From positions 1-54,133 of the forward strand of contig NZ_JMLP01000025.1 of assembly GCF_000686805.1 (NCBI RefSeq): 54,133 nt of DNA, read 5' to 3'. Below the pieces are notes generated by a model, which did no database searches, had not been told where the DNA came from, and saw only the letters and a program-made list of their open reading frames with translations. The position numbers and the translations under genes are program-made. Source of the stretch: Bacillus sp. UNC41MFS5. GTDB lineage: Bacteria > Bacillota > Bacilli > Bacillales_B > DSM-18226. Every line of letters starts with the position of its first letter. Positions within the stretch are counted from its first letter, which is position 1. Below, piece by piece: positions 49,274-54,133 of the stretch.

Positions 49274-49294
49274 CTAAAGATGAAAAATATATAC

Positions 49295-49456
49295 TTAATC
49301 TCTGCTGAAATCGGCCTTTTTTAATGGCACGATTTTTGTTTTGTTAATACTTTTATAGCCTAAATAACCAATTAAGAATAGAGGTAGTCCAATATAAGAA
49401 ACCAAGACACCATACCAGTCAACCTTTGAACCAATAAATGCCCCGTCTATTAAGTT
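49295..49456 (-). pseudogene. 3' remnant of an amino acid permease gene
   Basis: The minus-strand frame ending at 49295 reads DGAFIGSKVDWYGVLVSYI, then GLPLFLIGYLGYKSINKTKIV and PLKKADFSRD. This is the last membrane helix and tail typical of AAT-type amino acid permeases (DWYG...YIGLPLFL...GYK...KT). All upstream domains are missing; the frame is closed by a stop at 49457. A deletion or insertion removed the rest. Confidence 0.65.
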
Positions 49457-49475
49457 TTATTTTATATTGATTCGG
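49455..49475 (+). repeat. 21-nt sequence also found at 14499-14519
   Basis: An exact copy of the A/T-rich 21-mer ending TTGATTCGG. The final 9 nt occur again at 49675-49683, so the intervening 200 bp are bracketed by a 9-bp direct repeat. Confidence 0.8.
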
Positions 49476-49669
49476 CATATGCTGGCTAATTTAAGCTTTA
49501 GAAAATTACTTGGAAATGCAGCAAATCTTCCAATGTCTGCATTTATAATTTTAGGATGTCCCTTTTCGTTAAAAACCTCATGGTACCGTTGAAGGTGTCT
49601 GGTAATAGCTGATTGCCATCCAGTTCCGTTCAGCTTGCTAGGTACAGCAACAAAAAAATAATCCCCCAT
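49457..49669 (-). CDS. Short ORF of doubtful status
   Basis: A 70-codon ORF starting MGDYFFVAVPSKLNGTGWQ. AAGGAAG touches its ATG without normal spacing, and its last residues fall inside the 21-nt repeat next to the permease remnant. No domain recognised. It could be a fragment of a larger lost gene or chance coding. Confidence 0.25.
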   Translation of the reverse strand: MGDYFFVAVPSKLNGTGWQSAITRHLQRYHEVFNEKGHPKIINADIGRFAAFPSNFLKLKLASICRINIK

Positions 49670-49721
49670 CTTCCTTGATTCGGAACAAACGAGGGATCAT
49701 TAACTTATATTCTTTTTCTTT

Positions 49722-49919
49722 TTAAACATAAAATACCTCTCTTTCTTTTTCATTTAAATTCTCTCTAATTGCCTCTTCCCACCACCGATGGTCCTCTGGA
49801 ATACGATTTTTCATAAGATCTAACCGTTCATTCACATGCTTTGCCTTGGTTAACGTTTCTTCCTCTTCCATCATTCCATAACAGATTTCAATGATATCAT
49901 CAAAGTGAGCTAGTGACAT
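49722..49919 (-). CDS. Small acidic protein of unknown function
   Basis: The start is ATG at 49919 (MSLAHFDDIIEICYGMMEEEE), 8 nt after AAGG; a GTG three codons upstream is the alternative. The 65-residue protein is helical and highly charged, with WWEEAIRENLNEKEREVF at the C-terminus. No membrane segment. The clean amphipathic pattern and correctly spaced site support a real gene. I do not recognise the family. Confidence 0.5.
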   Translation of the reverse strand: MSLAHFDDIIEICYGMMEEEETLTKAKHVNERLDLMKNRIPEDHRWWEEAIRENLNEKEREVFYV

Positions 49920-49928
49920 TTCCAGCAC

Positions 49929-50159
49929 CTTCTTTCATAGATTAGGTGAAATTATTGAATCTTTGCTCTCCTTTCTTACTTTAATTATATGATGTATATA
50001 GCTATAAATCATTTTAAAATTTGTCAATATTTTGAATTTATACACTCCTTCTCACAGCTACGTCCTTTACAAAATTGAAGTAGGAGTCTTCTGTCGGAGA
50101 ACGATAAAAAATGAGTTCCAAACCCATTATTAAGGAATCTGGAACTCTTAATTTATAGT
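49929..50159. other. Non-coding stretch with a hairpin
   Basis: No gene seen. GAGTTCCA (50113-50120) and TGGAACTC (50140-50147) form a hairpin with a long loop, just past the end of the LUD-type remnant on the minus strand; a plausible old terminator. Confidence 0.4.
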
Positions 50160-50290
50160 TTATAAATCTGAAACAATGATATAAGATAAACGTACAGGTC
50201 CATGTACTCCCCATACCTTGTTTAACTCAATGTCAGAGGAACTACTTGAACCACCCTCTATTTGATAGAGAGCGCTGCTATATGAATTGT
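50160..50290 (-). pseudogene. 3' remnant of a LUD-domain (LutC-like) gene
   Basis: The minus-strand frame ending at 50160 reads SSALYQIEGGSSSSSDIEL, then NKVWGVHGPVRLSYIIV and SDL. The block S-x-DIE-x(4)-GVHGP is the C-terminal signature of LUD/LutC (lactate utilisation, YkgG-type) proteins. No upstream part of the domain is present; the frame runs into the end of the gene at 50305. Confidence 0.6.
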
Positions 50291-50304
50291 TGTATTTATT
50301 TACT

Positions 50305-50769
50305 TTAATATTCTCCTTTAATGACAAAAAACGAACCCCGAATCGTTCCAGCTAGTTTAGACTTCTGCCTGGCAAACTTAAACTTCCCCTCTAACTCCTT
50401 TGGTACCTCCATCCCCTCAGAAAGCTTAAAACCAACGGCCCGCTTCGGCTTAGGGCCATCAATCGTATACAAGACATTGACACTTAGCCCATCCTCATAA
50501 AAGACGTAGGCCCATTTGATATTTTCCACTTGAAAAAGCGACGTTTCTAATGGTTTGGCCGCAAACTCAATAGCACGTTCTTTTAAAATTTGGTTCACAT
50601 AATCAAGGGTTTCTTGGCTTTCGCTAGCTGGTTCTACCGTAAATTCATGCTTGTATTTATTCATAAAGTAACGGGCTTCATTCGCACGTAATCCAGCAAG
50701 CGCTTCTGCGACTGGTGAAGACTCTAAACCCACCGTAGATACATTTTTAAAATCAACACGATAGGACAT
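50305..50769 (-). CDS. Unknown protein co-transcribed with a GyrI-like gene
   Basis: A 154-residue soluble protein (MSYRVDFKNVSTVGLESSPVAEAL... ending SFFVIKGEY), 12 bp downstream of the GyrI-like gene, with GGAGGGACGG before its ATG. No signal or membrane segment. The closing lines (KWAYVFYEDGLSVNVLYTIDG) suggest an alternating strand-rich fold. I do not recognise the family. The tight spacing suggests joint control with the neighbouring effector-binding protein and the divergent regulator. Confidence 0.65.
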   Translation of the reverse strand: MSYRVDFKNVSTVGLESSPVAEALAGLRANEARYFMNKYKHEFTVEPASESQETLDYVNQILKERAIEFAAKPLETSLFQVENIKWAYVFYEDGLSVNVLYTIDGPKPKRAVGFKLSEGMEVPKELEGKFKFARQKSKLAGTIRGSFFVIKGEY

Positions 50770-50781
50770 TTCCGTCCCTCC

Positions 50782-51261
50782 TTATTTCCTGACAACAGGA
50801 ATCCACATTTCACCAAATACCAAACCGTTTCGCTGCCCCATCACAACCGACGTATTTGGCCCGCCAACATAGGCAAAATTCTTTGCTTCTGGCAAAACTT
50901 GACCGAAAGCAATACCAGTAAGCATATTGCTCAACTCTTCCGCACTGTTCCCTTCCCCTTTAACAACTAGGTATTCCCCTTTAGGAAATTGGATCATTCT
51001 GGTTGCCTCTGGCAGCGAAGTCTCTGTCATAACGCCGGCATAATGCATCATCTTGTTATTCACCGCTTCGTTCACAGCAAAAATGTAGTCATTTGTCGCA
51101 ACAGATTTTAACGTGACAAGCCTGCCATTTTGTTTGACGGCCTGCCAAAAGTCCGATTTTTCTTTGGTTATGCCCGCATAGTCCGTGTAATCACTCTTAA
51201 GCTCTGTTCCAAAACCTAACACGGTAAAGCTGTCTTTTTCTTCTATAGTATAATTTGTCAT
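50782..51261 (-). CDS. GyrI-like/AraC effector-binding domain protein (YobU-like)
   Basis: The start is ATG at 51261 (MTNYTIEEKDSFTVLGFG), 8 nt after AAGG; a TTG two codons upstream overlaps the site. The 159-residue protein has a SOUL/GyrI-like fold: TVLGFGTELKS at the start, the long helix region TKEKSDFWQAVKQNGRL, and FPKGEYLVVKGEG then AEELSNMLTGIAFGQVLPE near the end. Stand-alone versions bind small cationic or amphipathic ligands. It is divergent from a YobV-like regulator, matching the yobU/yobV arrangement known in B. subtilis. Probable ligand sensor or sequestering protein. Confidence 0.75.
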   Translation of the reverse strand: MTNYTIEEKDSFTVLGFGTELKSDYTDYAGITKEKSDFWQAVKQNGRLVTLKSVATNDYIFAVNEAVNNKMMHYAGVMTETSLPEATRMIQFPKGEYLVVKGEGNSAEELSNMLTGIAFGQVLPEAKNFAYVGGPNTSVVMGQRNGLVFGEMWIPVVRK

Positions 51262-51372
51262 ATTCAAAACCTTCCTTTTTTTATAATGGAATCAAATGAT
51301 TTCTCTTTTCACTTGATGAGTTTATAATAGCGTTAAATCATGTCAAAAAATGATACTGTTTTGGAGGCCACG

Positions 51373-52335
51373 ATGAAAAAAGTTGAACGGATTAATACCA
51401 TCATGCGGTATATCAACAACCGTGCCCACTTTACCATTACTGAAATTATGCAGGAATTTAACATCTCTCGTTCAACTGCTATTCGGGATATCAGAGAAAT
51501 TGAAGCCATGGGGATGCCGCTAGTCGCTGAAGTTGGAAGGGATGGGGGTTATTTTGTCATGAGCAACTCTGTCCTTCCCACAGTTCGCTTTACGGATAAT
51601 GAAATCAGAGCTCTTTTTATCGCCTTTATGGCCACAAGAAATCAACAACTCCCCTATTTAAAGAGTCGACAGTCGTTAGCTGAAAAATTACTTGGCCTCA
51701 TCTCAGAAAACCAGCAAGAAGACCTTGTAGTGTTAAATCAAATCTTGCTTTTTGAAGGGACGAACCCCCATAATCCCGACCTGCTTGATCTGTCAGACCT
51801 TCCCCATCCGATGTTAGAAAAACTAATCCAACTCCTGCTGGTGGATCGTTATTTATTAATTACTATTGAAGAAGAGAAAATAATAAAGTCTTACCCCATT
51901 TATCTTTTACACCTGTATCGTGAAAAAAGCTTTTGGCTGATTGAAGGCTTTGACTTAATGGAAGAGAAGCAACGAATTTTTCCTGTCGACAATCTCACCA
52001 ATGTAGAACCATACACAACGAAGCAAGGACTAAGTGAGAAAAGGATTTTGGAAAGACTTAACAAGCAGGAAAATATAATCAATCTGGTCCTTGAATTGGG
52101 TCCAAGGGCGATTGCCCAGTTCAAAAAATACCATCCTTTAAAAGTATCCATTTCCTATACAAATCCATACCAAACCACAGCCGTTCTAAAGACGTTTATC
52201 AATGTTAATAACACAGAAGAAATGGCCGAAATAACCAATTGGCTGCTTTTCCTTGGTGGGGATATCAAGGTCAGGGAAATGCCGGAAGAAGTCTTGGATG
52301 GTATAAAAGAGAGATTATTCCTATATTCCCCATAA
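51373..52335 (+). CDS. DeoR/YafY-type HTH regulator with WYL-like domain (YobV-like)
   Basis: The start is ATG at 51373 (MKKVERINTIMRYINNRAHFT) with GGAGG 7 nt upstream; an ATG 33 nt earlier lacks a site. The 320-residue protein has an N-terminal HTH_11 domain (FTITEIMQEFNISRSTAIRDIREIEAMGMPLVAEVGRDGGYFV), followed by a YafY/WYL-like sensor region and a C-terminal WCX-type segment (PRAIAQFKKYHPLKVSI). It is divergently transcribed from the GyrI-like pair, which it likely controls. TATAAT at 51323-51328 is a candidate -10. A strong terminator follows. Confidence 0.85.
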   Translation: MKKVERINTIMRYINNRAHFTITEIMQEFNISRSTAIRDIREIEAMGMPLVAEVGRDGGYFVMSNSVLPTVRFTDNEIRALFIAFMATRNQQLPYLKSRQSLAEKLLGLISENQQEDLVVLNQILLFEGTNPHNPDLLDLSDLPHPMLEKLIQLLLVDRYLLITIEEEKIIKSYPIYLLHLYREKSFWLIEGFDLMEEKQRIFPVDNLTNVEPYTTKQGLSEKRILERLNKQENIINLVLELGPRAIAQFKKYHPLKVSISYTNPYQTTAVLKTFINVNNTEEMAEITNWLLFLGGDIKVREMPEEVLDGIKERLFLYSP

Positions 52336-52414
52336 TTACCACTAGTTAAAACCACATATAGATGCGTTACAGTGAACCGTGACAAAATCAAGTGAGGTAA
52401 TCTCTTTAAATAGA

Positions 52415-52450
52415 AACAGCACCATTCCATTTTGTGTGGATGGTGCTGTT
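52415..52450 (+). terminator. Intrinsic terminator after the YobV-like gene
   Basis: AACAGCACCAT/ATGGTGCTGTT stem extended by TCCA/TGGA, followed by TTACATT. It lies about 80 bp past the stop. Confidence 0.7.
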
Positions 52451-52511
52451 TACATTAGATGAATATTTGCTCACGCAAAAAGATCGGAACAGGACTTTTA
52501 ATTATTCTTCC

Positions 52512-52766
52512 CTATTCGAGGAGTGAACTATGGTTATTATTATGAACTGACTTTTCTATTACTTCTCCTATCATCCCAAGGACATGGTATAGAAATCTAA
52601 ACACTAATAATTCAGTAATTCCAGTTAGGTTGGCTGTACTACCACTAAGTGTTCGAACGATATTATAAAAGTCTTTTTTGATTTGAAAAATTTCATTGCA
52701 AGTAATCGAATTTAAGTTTTTAAGTAAAAATTTATCCATGTCTATAAAAGCATCTGAAAACCTCAT
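52512..52766 (-). CDS. Small helical protein of unknown function
   Basis: The start is ATG at 52766 (MRFSDAFIDMDKFLLKNLN), 7 nt after GAGGGG, giving 84 residues. The sequence is helical with a moderately hydrophobic C-terminal half (LTGITELLVFRFLYHVLGMIGEVIEK) that could be amphipathic or membrane-associated. No family recognised. It stands alone between the YobV terminator and a hairpin-rich gap. Confidence 0.5.
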   Translation of the reverse strand: MRFSDAFIDMDKFLLKNLNSITCNEIFQIKKDFYNIVRTLSGSTANLTGITELLVFRFLYHVLGMIGEVIEKSVHNNNHSSLLE

Positions 52767-52781
52767 GTATATTCCCCTCAT

Positions 52782-53109
52782 TCATATATTCGTTTTTAGC
52801 ATAATTTAATTATAAATGAGGAAGGGATTATTTGATTATTATTTATTAACCAATATTATGAATTCAATTTATATTAAGGATAAAGCCCTTCTCTTTGTTG
52901 AGAAAGGGCTACCTAACTTTTGATATGATTAAGTAAAAACGGAATGTTTGTCCGTCATTTTGTTTGCTAAACCTGTATTCGGCAATTAAAAAATGCTAGG
53001 AATGGCAGTATGTTTTATGAATGTAAAAAGAGCCAAAATACGCAAGCAGTGCATAAAAACTTGCATATTATTGGCTCTTTATTATTATTTCTTATTATGT
53101 TAAAGCACC
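52782..53109. other. Gap with two terminator-like hairpins
   Basis: No gene seen. AGCCCTTCTC/GAGAAAGGGCT (52885-52911) and AAAGAGCCAA/TTGGCTCTTT with an inner GCAAG/CTTGC (53027-53080, followed on the plus strand by a T-rich run) are both terminator-like. They may belong to genes displaced by the adjacent IS. Confidence 0.5.
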
Positions 53110-53134
53110 CTTTACTTTAAGTTATCATGAACGA

Positions 53135-53232
53135 AACTAGCTCCTTACTCGTAACACCGTAGGTTAATTTGGTTACACTGTTTACTGGAAAAAACAAACC
53201 AAATCAGAGCTACATTACGGAAGGAGCTAGTT
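53135..53232 (+). promoter_or_regulatory. Leader hairpin sequestering the transposase ribosome binding site
   Basis: AACTAGCTCCTT (53135-53146) pairs perfectly with AAGGAGCTAGTT (53221-53232), which contains the AAGGAG site of the transposase ATG at 53236. Inside, ATTTGGTT (about 53167-53174) pairs with AACCAAAT (about 53196-53203). The folded leader would hide the site. It may also be, or overlap, the element's bridge RNA. Confidence 0.65.
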
Positions 53233-53235
53233 ATT

Positions 53236-54133
53236 ATGCAGGATACCATAAAATATGTAGGTTTAGACGTTTCAAAAGAAAAAATTGCCGTTGCCATTGC
53301 AGATGAAGGTCGTGATGAGCCAAGGTATTGGGGAATGATTCCCAACACTCCGGAATCCATTAGAAAGTTAGTAAAAAAACTTGGAGAAAAAAGAGAATCT
53401 TCGAGTGTGCTATGAAGCTGGACCAACTGGCTATGGTTTATATCGACTTTTTCTTAGCCTAGGAATTGAGTGTGAAGTGATCGCCCCATCTTTAATCCCT
53501 AAAAAAACCAGGAGAGCGCATCAAAACAGACCGTAGGGATTCGATTAAACTAGCAAAGTTATTTCGCGCCGGCGAATTAACACCTGTTTATGTGCCAACA
53601 GAAGATGATGAAGCCCTCCGGGATTTAGTTCGGGCTCGGGAAGATGCCAAAGAGGATGAATTAAGAGCTAAACATCGATTATCTAAATTCCTTTTACGGA
53701 ACGATATTGACCCTCCTTTCAATGGGAAAAAGTGGACTCGTAGATATCGTGAATGGTTAAATACTCTAAAGTTTGAACGTTCCACATCTAAAGTAGTATT
53801 TCAAGAATATCTGCACCATCTACAAGAAATTGAGCAAAGGGTAAAACGATTAGAGGAAGAAATAAAATTACAATCAACCGAAGGTTACCATGCGCCAATG
53901 ATTCAAGCACTACAATCATTAAGGGGAATAGCTACGATTACAGCTACTAGTCTTGTGGCTGAGATAGGATCATTTAAGAGATTTACTTCTCCCAAAAAAT
54001 TAATGTCTTACGTTGGGTTAATTCCAAGTGAAAGTTCTAGTGGTGAAATCAGAAGGCAAGGTAAAATTACCAAAACAGGTAATCGTCATGTTCGTCGGTT
54101 GCTTGTAGAAGCAGCTTGGAGTTATCGATTTCC
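53236..54133 (+). pseudogene. IS110-family transposase with two +1 shifts, 3' end beyond window
   Basis: The ATG at 53236 begins MQDTIKYVGLDVSKEKIAVA, the first Asp motif of a DEDD transposase. The frame breaks at an A6 run (53387-53392; five A would give GEKENLRVCYEAGPTGYG). It breaks again at an A7 run (53501-53507; six A would give PSLIPKKPGERIKTDRRDS). From there it is open to the window end, with LRGIATITATSLVAEIGSF, SPKKLMSYVGLIPSESSSG and GNRHVRRLLVEAAW of the Transposase_20 domain. Both faults are one extra A in an A-run, so sequencing error, true decay and slippage-based expression are all possible. Confidence 0.8.

Larger units (their letters stand above)
53110..54133 (+). mobile_element. 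Second IS110-family element, partial at window edge
   Basis: A different IS110-family element from that at 8.6-10.4 kb: distinct transposase sequence and a long structured leader before the gene. Its left limit is not certain (near 53110). Its right end lies outside the window. Confidence 0.65.

Noticed and set aside
49244..53109. Prophage or integrative element remnant
   Set aside because: No integrase, phage structural gene, tRNA or attachment repeats seen; only gene stubs and ordinary regulators.

Overview
The window looks like chromosome of an AT-rich, low-GC Gram-positive bacterium of the order Bacillales (a Bacillus/Neobacillus-type organism; the genus cannot be fixed from here). Reasons: AGGAGG-type ribosome binding sites, frequent TTG starts, ExuR, UxaC and UxaB closely resembling those I recall from Bacillus subtilis, YesM/YesN-type regulators, a RelP (YwaC) small alarmone synthetase, catabolite-responsive elements and CBO0543-type membrane proteins.

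Region 1 (about 1-12.6 kb) is a patchwork of small, mostly minus-strand housekeeping or accessory genes: a TetR gene divergent from an SDR-DoxX pair, a histidine-tailed EEP phosphatase/nuclease, a metallo-hydrolase broken by a pentanucleotide repeat, MntH, a DinB-fold protein, a beta-propeller protein and two CBO0543-type membrane proteins. It is littered with about ten copies of an 80-95 bp interspersed hairpin repeat, all in one orientation, and carries a complete IS110/IS1111-type insertion sequence with a long structured right end (probable guide RNA). Several genes here are frameshifted or truncated.

Region 2 (12.8-21.1 kb) holds a metallo-hydrolase, an HD hydrolase next to RelP, a CBS protein, a MarR regulator with a large palindrome, and a five-gene locus: DUF2294, then a strong terminator-like hairpin, then a Nif3-like protein and an NMT1/SsuABC-type ABC importer.

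Region 3 (21.2-49.1 kb) is a co-oriented pectin utilisation locus of about 28 kb. Secreted enzymes (PL1, PL9, CE8, CE12, an FN3-GH28) cut and de-esterify pectin and rhamnogalacturonan. A MalEFG-type importer without its own ATPase takes up oligomers. Cytoplasmic GH28 and GH105 finish them. KduI/KduD and UxaC/UxaB/UxaA take the uronates to 2-keto-3-deoxygluconate; KdgK and KdgA are not in the window. A YesM/YesN-type two-component system and ExuR regulate it. ExuR operators flank the uxaC promoter, and CcpA-type cre sites lie at two other promoters. Three leftover 3' gene ends (a cupin, a permease, an unidentified protein) mark deletion scars within or beside it.

Region 4 (49.2-54.1 kb) has gene remnants, a YobU/YobV-like pair with a third gene, a small unknown gene, and the start of a second, frameshifted IS110-family element whose transposase ribosome binding site is buried in a long hairpin. 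No tRNA, rRNA, CRISPR array or prophage was seen.
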